This document shows, piece by piece, positions 47,718 through 56,999 of a DNA stretch of 64,000 nucleotides. The position numbers were made by a program, and so were the translations under genes. The DNA comes from an uncultured bacterium (GTDB taxonomy: Bacteria > Spirochaetota > UBA4802 > JAGODF01). How positions within the stretch are numbered: position 1 is the first letter of the stretch; each line of letters begins with the position of its first letter. The notes beneath the pieces are model-generated. The model did not search any database. It had not been told where the DNA came from and was given only the letters and a program-made list of their open reading frames with translations. The stretch lies in the NCBI GenBank assembly GCA_937921485.1, contig CAKZSV010000024.1:36644-100643 (forward strand), given 5' to 3'.

Positions 47718-48791
47718 TGTAACACTCCTTTTCTTTGTTGAATTGACGGCTCCGCCGTCCGTTCCAATTCTTATTGAGCTTCCCTGCTCAAAAAGATGAT
47801 GACGCTAAGTGTTATGAACTAACCATACCACTGACGACTCTATTAATCAACAACTTTTTTCATCCGGGAAGCCCGAATAGCCTAAAAATTGTTGGCATCT
47901 TTCAAACCGCCTCTTCCGCGCAATAATACCGTGAAAAAAGCGATAAAAAAATCCACCATTTCTTCATTTCGATGTATCATGTGCGTCAGGTTCCGGGAGA
48001 ATACCCAAACTCCCTGCGCTACCGTAATCGATAGAAGAATATAGGCATTTGCTTCCCTATTGACTATATCGGCTGGGATGATGAAAAAATTGAGCAGAAT
48101 CTTTTTTATCATAATAAAAAAATGGATTACTATAATTGAAATTGAAATTGTTATGAAGGTATACCAGGCAGCGCTGGAGTATTATATACTTATTGTATAA
48201 ATTGGTATAGATTAAAAAAACACATGCGGGCTATACAACTAAATAATGAAATTGTAAAGAAAGATTTATCCACTTATACACAAAATTATCCACACTATCC
48301 ACAAAAAATGGACTTTGTCGGGTTTTTTTGCATCTTGGTGTTTCGTATAATGCTTTTTATATGAAAGATCGTTTTGAGAAAAAAGGAATCTTTCAATTTT
48401 GAAGCGACATAATTTCAGTAATTTCTGATTTGATCAAGAGTTAGAAACGATTACAGAAGAATAATTAATAAAATTTTTTCTTTGGCGGGGATAATGAATA
48501 TTTGAGAATTCTTGAAACAATTCTATGAAAATGTTATTTAATATTTGGTTTGTTGATAGATTATATATATTACATAAAATTACTTTTGGAAATAAAAAAT
48601 ATTCAAATATTATGTCTCATAAAAATCAGGCAAGCGGTATTTAATGGATATTTCTTCTATATTAAAAAGTGTGCCCTAAGGTGAGCATAATTAAAATAGT
48701 TTTTTAGTGGTTTTCAAATAATCGGTTGACAAACTTGTTTGTACATACTGCTTTTCATCCGAATATAATTCCAATATATGAAAGAAGGACA
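47718..48791. other. Gene-free AT-rich kilobase between divergent genes (candidate origin region)
   Basis: No convincing gene occurs here. A 76-residue frame at 47882-48112 on the reverse strand is hydrophobic but lacks a clear start signal. The region holds a tight DnaA-box cluster (48266-48303), and the DNA from about 48430 to 48720 is very AT-rich, with long A/T runs such as TTATATATATTACATAAAAT. Genes leave the region in both directions (minus on the left, plus on the right). Confidence 0.6.
48266..48303 (+). other. Cluster of four DnaA boxes, candidate oriC
   Basis: Four 9-mers in the same orientation within 38 bp: TTATCCACT (48266), TTATACACA (48274), TTATCCACA (48286) and CTATCCACA (48295). 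The second and third match TTATNCACA exactly, and the other two differ at one position. They are followed by a strongly AT-rich stretch that could be the unwinding element. dnaA and dnaN are not in the window, so the assignment rests on the boxes, AT-richness and the divergent gene layout. Confidence 0.55.
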
Positions 48792-50402
48792 ATGATCATC
48801 GATATTTCCTGGAAAAGAGTGAAGGGTGTTCAACGGGTTATTTTTGCCGTAATCGCAGGATTCATGTTCTTTTTTTTCGCCTGCATGAAGGAATCGGGCC
48901 GCGATCCCCATACCCTGTATGTGCACCTTGCGGCAGAACCCGGAACGCTCAATCCGATTACATCAACAGAAGCGGTTGCGGGAGCGGTGACGAAATACAT
49001 CTACGAAAGCCTTCTTGAGCGCGACTACGATACCCTCGAACTCAAACCCCAGCTTGCGGAGCGCTATGAAATTCGCGCGGGAGGGCTTGTTTACCGATTT
49101 TTTCTAAAAAAGGGCGTTTTGTGGAATGACGGGGTTGAATTCACCGCTGATGATGTGGTCTATTCTTTCGAGAGGATTAAGGATCCCAAAGTCGCGGGTG
49201 CCGCCATTAAGGTTTATTACCTCGATGTGGTGTCGTGCCGGAAGATAGACCGGTATACCGTTGAGTTTACCTGCCGGCGACCGTATTTCATGCAGCGTGA
49301 ACTATTGGGGGAAATGCCCATCGTTCCCCGCCATGTCTATGATGATGGCAAGGATTTCAATACCCATCCCATGAACCGCCAGCCGGTGGGAACCGGCCCT
49401 TTCGCGTTTGAGCGATGGGATACCCGCAAGAGAATACTATTGAAGCGAAATGAACGATATCGGGGAGAGAAAACCGAACTGAAAAGAATTGTCTATCGGG
49501 TGGTGCCAGACCCGCATGTCGCGTTTATGAAGCTTAAAAAAAACGAACTCGATGTGATGAGCTTAAGCCCTCTGCAATGGTCGCGCATGAGCAGTACGCA
49601 AAAATTTGAGCACGATTTTTATAAATTGAAATACTATCTTCCCTATTATAATTATATCGGCTGGAATGCAGAAAATCCGCTTTTTATCGATCGGCGGGTG
49701 CGGCTGGCGCTGACGCATCTGGTGAATCGGAAAGCGATTTTAGATAAGCTCCTCTTCGGCCTTGGCGAAATTGTCAATGGTACGTTTTTCATTTACAGTA
49801 AGAATTACAGCTCCGATATTGCCCCGTGGCCGTACGATCCCGCAAAGGCGAAGGAATTGCTCAAAGAAGCGGGGTGGGCCGATTCCGACAATGATGGAAT
49901 TTTAGATAAGGACGGGAAGAAGTTTTCATTCAAGCTGGTGTATCCCGTCAACAGCGAATACTCAGAAAAACTGGCAATCATACTAAAGGAAGATTTCGCG
50001 AAAGCGGGCATTGAAATACAAATAGAGCGCTATGAATGGGCGGTGTTTGTGCAGAAGCTCAATAACCGGGACTTCGAGGCAACCAGCGTCGGGTGGAGCC
50101 TGGGGTATTCGGGCGATCCGTATCAGCTCTGGCACTCGAGCCAGATTAAGGATGGATCGAATTTTTGCGCCTTTAAAAATGCCGAAGCGGACCGCATCAT
50201 CGAGATGGCGCGGCTGGAACTCGACGAGAAAAACCGCGTGAAGCTTTATCACCGGTTTAATCATATTCTGCATTATGAACAGCCCTATACGTTCATGTTC
50301 TGCAATCCCGCGCTTGTTGCGGTGAGCAGGCGGTTCGATAACGTGAAGGTCCATACCATGGGTCTTAATTACATAGAATGGAAGGTGAAAAAAGCCCCAT
50401 GA
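48792..50402 (+). CDS. Peptide/oligopeptide ABC transporter substrate-binding lipoprotein (SBP_bac_5)
   Basis: A 536-residue family 5 solute-binding protein. The lipobox FFFAC near residue 32 predicts lipid attachment. The family core follows: LAAEPGTLNPITSTEAVAG, KGVLWNDGVEFTADDVVYSFE (in parts), NRQPVGTGPFAFERWD, and NYIGWNAENPLFIDRRVRLALTHLVNR. These are typical of DppA/OppA, which capture peptides and deliver them to the permease. The start at 48792 has AAGAAGGA before it. The stop overlaps the permease start (ATGA). The sugar or peptide specificity cannot be told. Confidence 0.92.
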   Translation: MIIDISWKRVKGVQRVIFAVIAGFMFFFFACMKESGRDPHTLYVHLAAEPGTLNPITSTEAVAGAVTKYIYESLLERDYDTLELKPQLAERYEIRAGGLVYRFFLKKGVLWNDGVEFTADDVVYSFERIKDPKVAGAAIKVYYLDVVSCRKIDRYTVEFTCRRPYFMQRELLGEMPIVPRHVYDDGKDFNTHPMNRQPVGTGPFAFERWDTRKRILLKRNERYRGEKTELKRIVYRVVPDPHVAFMKLKKNELDVMSLSPLQWSRMSSTQKFEHDFYKLKYYLPYYNYIGWNAENPLFIDRRVRLALTHLVNRKAILDKLLFGLGEIVNGTFFIYSKNYSSDIAPWPYDPAKAKELLKEAGWADSDNDGILDKDGKKFSFKLVYPVNSEYSEKLAIILKEDFAKAGIEIQIERYEWAVFVQKLNNRDFEATSVGWSLGYSGDPYQLWHSSQIKDGSNFCAFKNAEADRIIEMARLELDEKNRVKLYHRFNHILHYEQPYTFMFCNPALVAVSRRFDNVKVHTMGLNYIEWKVKKAP

Positions 50403-51400
50403 TGAAATATGTGCTGAAACGCATCGCGCTTCTCGTTCCAACTTTTATGGTGATTACGATTATCACGTATGCAATTATACGCCTTGCACCGGGCGATTTT
50501 ACCACCATGAAGGCAGGGTTGCACGGCGAGCTGACGCGGGGAGCGCTGGGGAAGCAGTTTTTGGAAGCGGAGCGGAGGCTCTATGGACTCGATAAGCCTA
50601 TCGTGGCGGGTTATTTCGACTGGCTGTTGAAATTCGTGCGGCTCGATCTGGGCACATCAAGGGAGGATGGAAGGCCGGTGGCGACGAGGATCGCGGAGGC
50701 GCTTCCCATCACTCTTCTCATTAACATTATCACCATCCTCATCACCTATCTGGTATCCATTCCTCTCGGCATTATTACCTCGATGAAGCCGGGAAGCCTT
50801 TTTGACCGTGCAGTGAGTTTAGGCCTTTTTATTCTCTATTCATTGCCGCATTTCTGGGTGGCGCTTTTGCTTCTTATGTTTTTTTCAAGCAGTGAGTATC
50901 TCAATCTCTTTCCGCTGGACGGCATCATGTCGGATTGGGCCGAGAATGCCGGTTTTTTCGCTAAATTCGCAAACGTTGCCTGGCATCTGATGCTTCCGGT
51001 GACGACGCTGACCTACGGCAGCTTCGCGTTTCTCTCGCGCTATGCGCGAGCGAATATGCTCGAGGTGATCAATCAGCAATACATCATTACGGCGCGTGCA
51101 AAAGGGCTTTCTTTTAAGAGGGTAGTGTTTCTGCATGCGTTTCGCAACTCACTTGTGCCGCTGGTGACGCTTGCGGCATCGCTTCTGCCTGCGCTTCTGG
51201 GCGGCAGTGTGATTGTTGAAAAAATATTTTCCATCCCCGGCCTTGGACGGCTTGCCTTCGATGCGATATTTTCGCGCGATATTCCCGTCATTATGGCGAT
51301 TACCTCGTTTTCGGCTCTGCTTACGCTGGCCGGAATTTTCATTGCCGATCTTCTCTACGGTCTGGTCGATCCGCGGATACGCCTGGAGGCAAAATTATGA
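50399..51400 (+). CDS. Peptide ABC transporter permease, DppB type
   Basis: A 333-residue inner-membrane permease with about six membrane segments. The first loop (YAIIRLAPGDFTTMKAGLHG) and the EAA-type motif (NQQYIITARAKGLSFKRVVFLHAFRNS, quoted by its ends YIITARAKGL and FLHAFRNS) are those of DppB/OppB. It pairs with the DppC-type permease that follows. Starts at 50399 and 50402 are both ATG; the first overlaps the binding-protein stop. No ATPase gene follows in this operon. Confidence 0.93.
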   Translation: MMKYVLKRIALLVPTFMVITIITYAIIRLAPGDFTTMKAGLHGELTRGALGKQFLEAERRLYGLDKPIVAGYFDWLLKFVRLDLGTSREDGRPVATRIAEALPITLLINIITILITYLVSIPLGIITSMKPGSLFDRAVSLGLFILYSLPHFWVALLLLMFFSSSEYLNLFPLDGIMSDWAENAGFFAKFANVAWHLMLPVTTLTYGSFAFLSRYARANMLEVINQQYIITARAKGLSFKRVVFLHAFRNSLVPLVTLAASLLPALLGGSVIVEKIFSIPGLGRLAFDAIFSRDIPVIMAITSFSALLTLAGIFIADLLYGLVDPRIRLEAKL

Positions 51401-52395
51401 GATCGCAGAGCTACTGGGCAGGGGTGTGGAAGGAGTTTTCTAAAAACCGGCTTGCGATGGCAGGCCTGGTGGTGATTGTGCTGCTTGCATTGATTGCACT
51501 TGCTGCGCCGCTCATTGCCAATAATAAACCGTATATTTATATCGATACGCATGGTTCAGTCTATTTCCCGCTGTTTCGAGATTATGCCCACTTGCGCGGG
51601 CTTGATCTTCGGAGTGAGGAATTTCGCGGATTTAAACTTTTCCCGCCTATTGCGTATTCATATTCGGAGTACAATCTTGAGGAAATACTCATCGCGCCCA
51701 ATAGGCGGCATATCATGGGCACCGATGAAAAGGGAAGGGACCTTGCTGCTCGCATGATTCACGGGACGCAGGTTTCGCTTCTGGTTGGCTTTATCGCCGT
51801 GGCGATCTATGTGACAATCGGCATTATCATCGGATCGCTTGCGGGCTATTACGGCGGATGGGTGGATTTAGTCATCTCGCGCTTTATTGAAATGGTGATA
51901 TGCTTTCCAACTTTTTTTCTCATCCTCACCATCCTGGCGCTGTGGGGGCCGAGCATGGTAAGCGTGATGGTGGTCATCGGCATAACCGGCTGGCCCGGGG
52001 TTGCGCGGATAGTGCGTGGCGAATTTTTCAAACTTCGGGAGATGGACTTCGTCACCTCTTCAAGGGCAATCGGAGCGCGCGACTTGCGGATTATTGTGCG
52101 CCACATGCTTCCCAATGCGCTTGCGCCTGTACTGGTGACTGCGTCATTCGGGGTGGCATCCACCATTCTCATCGAGTCGTCGCTGAGCTTTCTTGGGCTT
52201 GGAGTGCAGCCGCCCACGCCGAGCTGGGGCCAAATCCTTTCAAATTCCAATCAGTTTCTGGATATCGCCTGGTGGATGACCATCATTCCAGGCTTCGCAA
52301 TCTTTCTCACCATTACTTCGTATAACCTCATCGGCGAGGGCATACAGGAAGCAATCGACCCAAAGAAACGCAAGGTTGCTGAAGAAAATAGCTGA
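51397..52395 (+). CDS. Peptide ABC transporter permease, DppC type
   Basis: A 332-residue permease partner to the DppB protein. The N-terminal OppC extension (SKNRLAMAGLVVIVLLALIALA) is followed by a periplasmic part, then HIMGTDEKGRDLAARMIHGT and five membrane segments. The EAA motif is FVTSSRAIGARDLRIIVRHMLPN. The end has SSLSFLGLGVQPPTPSWGQ, diagnostic of DppC/OppC. The start overlaps dppB by 4 bp. The two ATPases normally encoded downstream are absent, so the importer must borrow them or they are encoded elsewhere. Confidence 0.93.
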   Translation: MRSQSYWAGVWKEFSKNRLAMAGLVVIVLLALIALAAPLIANNKPYIYIDTHGSVYFPLFRDYAHLRGLDLRSEEFRGFKLFPPIAYSYSEYNLEEILIAPNRRHIMGTDEKGRDLAARMIHGTQVSLLVGFIAVAIYVTIGIIIGSLAGYYGGWVDLVISRFIEMVICFPTFFLILTILALWGPSMVSVMVVIGITGWPGVARIVRGEFFKLREMDFVTSSRAIGARDLRIIVRHMLPNALAPVLVTASFGVASTILIESSLSFLGLGVQPPTPSWGQILSNSNQFLDIAWWMTIIPGFAIFLTITSYNLIGEGIQEAIDPKKRKVAEENS

Positions 52396-52572
52396 TTTCG
52401 AATACATCCTGATTTGTTCAATCGAGGCTGATAGAGGGATATACTGTTTCTCGTGAGAATGTGAATAATAGGTATTGGGCAGTTCATATCCAAAAAGAAA
52501 AACACTTTCGTCCCATTGTAAAAAAAGGATAAGATTGAGCGTGATTATATGTGTTTTAGGTATGTTTTGGGG

Positions 52573-53013
52573 TTATTTGGGTATGTCGGGTATGTTAATA
52601 TCCCATAGAATTAGACATCCTATAATATTTTGAACATTAAATTTTGCAATTAAATATCGATGATCTTGATTCTTATCCAATACACTATCAATATATAACC
52701 ACAATTTTTCATCAAATTGTATAATAGCCTCAGCAATTAACCTTGATACTGACTTTTTATGAATTTTTCTCAAATCAATCAAAAACTCATACTCATCTCC
52801 AAACCATGCGACGTGTACGCATTCCCATGAAGTATTCTCACTTCTTTCTTGATATCGCACAGCTTCCCATGAAACAGTCTCTTTCTTATATTTTTTGGCA
52901 AAATACCGCATAAGGGCAAGAATCACATCTTCAATTTCTATGCCTTTCGCATGTGCACTTTCAAGTAACTTTTGGTAGGTTGTTCTGTTGATATTAATGG
53001 TTGTTCGAATCAT
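52573..53013 (-). CDS. Tandem ribbon-helix-helix-like protein (family member C)
   Basis: A 146-residue relative of the proteins at 2533, 22784 and 63701. The first unit is MIRTTININ (strand), TTYQKLLESAHAKG and EDVILALMRYFAKKY (helices). The linker has VRYQERS. The second unit is WECVHVAWFG (strand), EYEFLIDLRKIH and SVSRLIAEAIIQFD (helices). It is the shortest full member and shows the duplicated RHH-like pattern most clearly. CGGAGG precedes the ATG. No palindromic repeat is near it, unlike members A and B. Confidence 0.75.
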   Translation of the reverse strand: MIRTTININRTTYQKLLESAHAKGIEIEDVILALMRYFAKKYKKETVSWEAVRYQERSENTSWECVHVAWFGDEYEFLIDLRKIHKKSVSRLIAEAIIQFDEKLWLYIDSVLDKNQDHRYLIAKFNVQNIIGCLILWDINIPDIPK

Positions 53014-53323
53014 AAATCTTTCCTCCGGGTATATTGATGCTAAGGGGGAAAGTAAAAATATGCCTCCCTATAGTAGAACGAGTAAAATCCATCACACATA
53101 AAAAAATTTTCATAATTTATGAATTTTTTTCAACCGCAGCACTGTTTTTTCTGTCTCTATAAATACGAAGCAAAAAAGATAAAAGAGAAAAGCTGAAAAT
53201 AGCAAAGGCTAATCTGATTTCTGCGTAGAATATTTCATTCTCCATTCGGGGAAATATTCATTCAAAGCAATCAAGCAGCTATTGAATATTACAGTGATTA
53301 AGAAATCATTTGGAGGTAGTGTA

Positions 53324-54907
53324 ATGAAAAAAAATATTCTTATGCTGTATCCGGAAGTTCCCTCAACCTACTGGAGTTTTAAATCATCCCTGCGGTTTGC
53401 GGGAAAAAAAGCGCAGTTTCCGCCGCTTGGGCTTATCACGGTGGCAGCGATGCTGCCTGAGAAATACGATATCCGGCTTGTTGATTTGAACGTGCGAAAG
53501 CTCACGGATGCTCAGATTAGATGGGCCGACCTCATTTTCGTTTCCGCAATGATAGTGCAGAAGCAGTCGTTTCATGAAGTGGTGACGCGCTGCAAATCTT
53601 TGGGTAAAACTGTTGTTGCCGGCGGTCCGTATCCCACTTCGTCGCACGCTGCAATCTCCGGCGTCGATTATTTTATTTCAGGGGAAGCAGAACGAGTATT
53701 GCCGGAATTCATCCGTGATTATGAAAACGGCTCTGCCAGGCATATCTACCGGGATACTGAGCGTCCGGATATTACTGAAACGCCGGTTCCGCGATTCGAT
53801 CTTCTTGAAATCGACAAGTATTTTTCTATGATGCTGCAATTTTCCCGCGGATGCCCCTTCAATTGCGAATTCTGCGACATCATCGAGCTTTTTGGCAGGA
53901 AGCCGCGCACAAAAACGCCGGAACAATTCATCAGAGAAATTCAGGCGGTGTACGATACCGGTTTTCGCGGATCGCTCTTCGTGGTCGATGATAACTTCAT
54001 CGGCAACAAAGCCGAAGTCAGGAAGCTTTTGCCGTATCTTGCGGCATGGCAGAAGGAGCGAGGGTATCCGTATTCGCTGTTCACCGAAGCGAGTGTGAAT
54101 CTTGCAGACGATCCGGAGCTTATGGACGCGATGATTGATGCAGGATTCGATATGGTATTTTTAGGCATCGAAACGCCGGTGGAAGAGACGCTTCACAAAA
54201 CGCAGAAAGCGCAGAACACGCGGAAAAAACTTTTAGAAAGTGTGCGCGCCATTCAAAACAAAGGGCTGGAAGTGAGCGCGGGCTTTATTGTCGGATTCGA
54301 TACCGATCCGGAAAACATCTTCGATTTGCAAATCAAATTTATTCAGGAATCGGGCATCATTATGGCGATGGTGGGGATTATGATTGCGCTTCCAAATACT
54401 CAGCTCTATCGAAGGCTTGAACGCGAAGGACGATTGCTCGGCGAGACATCCGGAAATAACACGCACGACCTTGATGCGAATTTCATCACGGTGATGGACA
54501 AGCGCACGCTTCAGGAAGGCTACAAACGCGTGCTGAAGACCATTTACAATCCAAAGAATTATTTTGAACGATGCAAAGTGATGATGCAGGAGGTGCCACG
54601 GCGCTCCAGATCGAAGCGTCCGCTGCGGTGGCAGGAGATCCGCGCGTTTTTATCATCGCTTGTCGTGCAGACATTTTCCTCGTACGGCTTGCAGTATCTC
54701 CGATTTTTGATGTATACCCTGCGAACCGCTCCGGCGCTTTTTCCCGAAGCAGTCCGTATGGCAATTATGCTCCACCATTTTCGGTCGATTACCGGAAAGC
54801 TTGTGAAGGATCACGGCAAAACGCTGCGCAGGGCATTGCGGTCGGCAAGGCGGGCTTTGGAAACAAACCGAATTCCGCAGCCTGCATTATCGCATCATGA
54901 GGAATAA
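53324..54907 (+). CDS. B12-binding radical SAM protein
   Basis: A 527-residue enzyme. Residues about 1-150 form a cobalamin-binding-type domain (NILMLYPEVPSTYWS, then VDLNVRKLTDAQIRWADLIFVS). Residues about 170-400 form a radical SAM domain with the cluster motif RGCPFNCEFCDI (CxxxCxxC) near residue 185. The C-terminal 130 residues resemble the DUF4070 extension of these proteins. Members methylate or rearrange unreactive carbons, some in hopanoid synthesis, but no substrate can be named here. The ATG at 53324 follows GGAGG. It is the only gene of its kind in the window. Confidence 0.88.
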   Translation: MKKNILMLYPEVPSTYWSFKSSLRFAGKKAQFPPLGLITVAAMLPEKYDIRLVDLNVRKLTDAQIRWADLIFVSAMIVQKQSFHEVVTRCKSLGKTVVAGGPYPTSSHAAISGVDYFISGEAERVLPEFIRDYENGSARHIYRDTERPDITETPVPRFDLLEIDKYFSMMLQFSRGCPFNCEFCDIIELFGRKPRTKTPEQFIREIQAVYDTGFRGSLFVVDDNFIGNKAEVRKLLPYLAAWQKERGYPYSLFTEASVNLADDPELMDAMIDAGFDMVFLGIETPVEETLHKTQKAQNTRKKLLESVRAIQNKGLEVSAGFIVGFDTDPENIFDLQIKFIQESGIIMAMVGIMIALPNTQLYRRLEREGRLLGETSGNNTHDLDANFITVMDKRTLQEGYKRVLKTIYNPKNYFERCKVMMQEVPRRSRSKRPLRWQEIRAFLSSLVVQTFSSYGLQYLRFLMYTLRTAPALFPEAVRMAIMLHHFRSITGKLVKDHGKTLRRALRSARRALETNRIPQPALSHHEE

Positions 54908-55022
54908 GCAGAAATAACGATTGACAGCAATGAAAGGTACTACTGCAAATAATATGTATCGCGAATTCGGCGTTAATGCGGCGCGATTCGGATAAATACG
55001 ATATGAGCACGGGAAGGGTGAT

Positions 55023-55376
55023 ATGACTCAGTCTCCATCTGCAGTTGCGCAGATTATGATTACGATAATTCCCATTGTGGGGATTGTGTGCGGGAGTGTG
55101 GTTGTCTTTTTCTATTTGTATTATGGACACAGGGCAAAAATTATCATGATTGAGAAGGGGATGTATAGGCACCCGATTGAAAAATTCGATCTTGAAGGTT
55201 TTTCCCTTTTTATGGGTATTTTAAGCTTCAGTGTTGGGCTGGGCATGAGCATTTTCTTTATGTTTAAGGAAGGATTCGGCTATGGGCTTTTAGGGGGGCT
55301 TATTCCTCTTTTTGTAGGTATGGGATTAATTGCGTATTTCATTATTCGGCTGAAAATCAACAAGCGCAATGAATAA
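55023..55376 (+). CDS. Small membrane protein (DUF6249-like) upstream of an ECF sigma factor
   Basis: A 117-residue protein with three hydrophobic segments (about 9-32, 60-82 and 88-110) and a cytoplasmic loop, YGHRAKIIMIEKGMYRHP, between the first and second. The arrangement resembles DUF6249 proteins often found beside sigma factors. It overlaps the ECF sigma gene by 8 bp, so the three genes (this, sigma, anti-sigma) form one operon. It may sense envelope stress together with the anti-sigma factor; this is inference from position. Confidence 0.65.
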   Translation: MTQSPSAVAQIMITIIPIVGIVCGSVVVFFYLYYGHRAKIIMIEKGMYRHPIEKFDLEGFSLFMGILSFSVGLGMSIFFMFKEGFGYGLLGGLIPLFVGMGLIAYFIIRLKINKRNE

Positions 55377-55926
55377 TCACGGTGTTTCTGACGAAGAAAT
55401 CGTGCGCAGGGTTCTCGAAGGCGATGTGGACCTCTTTGCTGAAATCGTGAGGCGTTATGAAAAAAAGGTATTTAATATCGGCATCATGTTTTTTAGAAAC
55501 GGGGATGATGCGCGGGATTTCGCGCAGGAGGTTTTCGTGAGAGTATATGAAGGTCTTGCTTCTTTCAAAGGCAAATCGAAATTTTATTTCTGGATTACCA
55601 GAGTGGCATACAATCACGGCGTAAACACGGCGAAAAGAGGTACAACGGCGGAAAGCCTTCTTGAACACGCAGGGGAAGACGGCACCCCCGATGAGCGCTA
55701 TGAACGCGATGAAATTCGCCGCGCCTTGAAAATTGCGGTTGATGCTCTCCCGGAACAGTATCGGGTGTGCATTGATTTGTATTTTTTTTACGGAATGAGT
55801 TATGCGGAAATTTCCGGTATAACGGGATATCCGGTCAACACCATCAAGTCGAATGTCTTTCGGGCCAAACAGGTTTTGCGGGATTTGCTGAAAGGGACAA
55901 TCGCGGAGGAATATCATGAAATGTGA
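55369..55926 (+). CDS. RNA polymerase sigma factor, ECF (RpoE-like) type
   Basis: A 185-residue ECF sigma factor. Region 2 is seen as LFAEIVRRYEKKVFNIGIMF, FAQEVFVRVYEGLASFKG and FYFWITRVAYN, which bind the -10 and the core enzyme. Region 4 is seen as ALPEQYRVCIDLYFF then SYAEISGITGYPVNTIKSNVFRAKQVL, which binds the -35. Its start overlaps the preceding membrane protein gene, and its end overlaps the anti-sigma gene by 11 bp, so it is held inactive until released by the latter. Which promoters it uses is unknown. Confidence 0.93.
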   Translation: MNNHGVSDEEIVRRVLEGDVDLFAEIVRRYEKKVFNIGIMFFRNGDDARDFAQEVFVRVYEGLASFKGKSKFYFWITRVAYNHGVNTAKRGTTAESLLEHAGEDGTPDERYERDEIRRALKIAVDALPEQYRVCIDLYFFYGMSYAEISGITGYPVNTIKSNVFRAKQVLRDLLKGTIAEEYHEM

Positions 55927-56377
55927 GAAGTGCATGACGGGCTACCTTTTGCTCGATAACGGTCAAAAGCCTTCGCTTTCGATACGTGTACATTTACTGT
56001 TGTGCGAAAAATGCAGGAGAGAAGTCGCCGAGCTTGCGTCGCATTTTGAAACAATTAAATCGATGGAACCGGCATTTCCTCGCCGCGGCGTGGAAGAAAA
56101 CGTGATGCAGATTATACGGCATTCTCAGGTGATGTACTCGAAAAAGGTTTCGGCAACCACGTGGATATCTGCGGAATTGCTCATCCTGGCAAGCATTGTT
56201 CTCGTTCAGTTCAGTCCTGCGAAAATATGGCTGGATGCGGTGATTGGGAAGCAACACCACATCATACTGAGCGCCACACTCGGTATCCTCATCACAATTT
56301 TTTCCGCGCTGCTGATTATGACTAACCTTGACGCGCTGAATGATTTTAAAAGGCGTTTTTTTACTATGATTCGCTGA
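55916..56377 (+). CDS. Anti-sigma factor with zinc-finger (ZAS-like) N-terminus
   Basis: A 153-residue protein. The cytosolic part has MKCEKCMTGY and HLLLCEKCRREVAELA, the H-x3-C-x2-C pattern of zinc anti-sigma domains. Two hydrophobic segments (about 85-103 and 118-138) anchor it in the membrane. It overlaps the sigma gene and should bind and inhibit that sigma factor. It ends 21 bp from the convergent gene at 56399. Confidence 0.85.
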   Translation: MKCEKCMTGYLLLDNGQKPSLSIRVHLLLCEKCRREVAELASHFETIKSMEPAFPRRGVEENVMQIIRHSQVMYSKKVSATTWISAELLILASIVLVQFSPAKIWLDAVIGKQHHIILSATLGILITIFSALLIMTNLDALNDFKRRFFTMIR

Positions 56378-56398
56378 TTGCCTCATAAGAAGCTGTGA

Positions 56399-56923
56399 TT
56401 ACATGATCTTAATGTGCCCTTTTGCCACGAAGTAATCGAAAAGTGACACAATGCAATCATCAATAGCATCCGGAGGGAGTTTGCGATACTTTTTTTTGCG
56501 TTGAAGTTTTGCGCTGATTTTTCCTGCAGAAATATTACTCGATGATGCAAACTCGCGAAGGATGTCCGCGGTTAAACTTTTAAGGTAGTCAGCGGGATTA
56601 TTGATGTAATGCGCAAGAACCTTCCAGAGAAGTTTTTCGCATTCGGCGTGATGTCTCTCGAACGAGTCTTCTTCGAGGGAGTAGAATAAGCTAATACAGT
56701 CCATCATCTTTCGTACAATGTATTCAAGGTTTATTACAGAAACTTTTTTTCTGGCGAGGTCTTCTTTTACTACATCAAGAAGATAGACAAGCGGTATTTC
56801 TCGTGAATCGGATGAATCGATGGCTTTGGTAAGGCTCGTAAAAACAGTATGAAGTATGTGTGAATCGTATTGTTGCGATAATTCTTCGTTCCATTCAAGA
56901 AAGAAGTCAAATATTTCTTCCAT
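56399..56923 (-). CDS. Protein of unknown function, helical
   Basis: A 174-residue cytosolic protein, mostly helical: IFDFFLEWNEELSQQYDSH, EYIVRKMMDCISLFYSL, CEKLLWKVLAHYINNPADYL and DAIDDCIVSLFDYFVAKGHI. No motif or family is recognised. It contains a basic stretch (KLQRKKKYRKL) in the C-terminal third. The ATG at 56923 is preferred over a longer frame to 56965 because the extension has no ribosome binding site. It is convergent with the anti-sigma gene. Confidence 0.55.
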   Translation of the reverse strand: MEEIFDFFLEWNEELSQQYDSHILHTVFTSLTKAIDSSDSREIPLVYLLDVVKEDLARKKVSVINLEYIVRKMMDCISLFYSLEEDSFERHHAECEKLLWKVLAHYINNPADYLKSLTADILREFASSSNISAGKISAKLQRKKKYRKLPPDAIDDCIVSLFDYFVAKGHIKIM

Positions 56924-56999
56924 AGTTATTAACTTCAGCTGGTATCCGGCCGGCGCCAGCGGCACGGCCGGGCTGTATTGAATGGTGCTGTGAAAAAAT

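Noticed and set aside
47882..48112. Hydrophobic 76-residue frame on the reverse strand
   Set aside because: No clear start signal or recognisable family, and it lies in AT-rich DNA where chance frames are common; could still be a small membrane protein.
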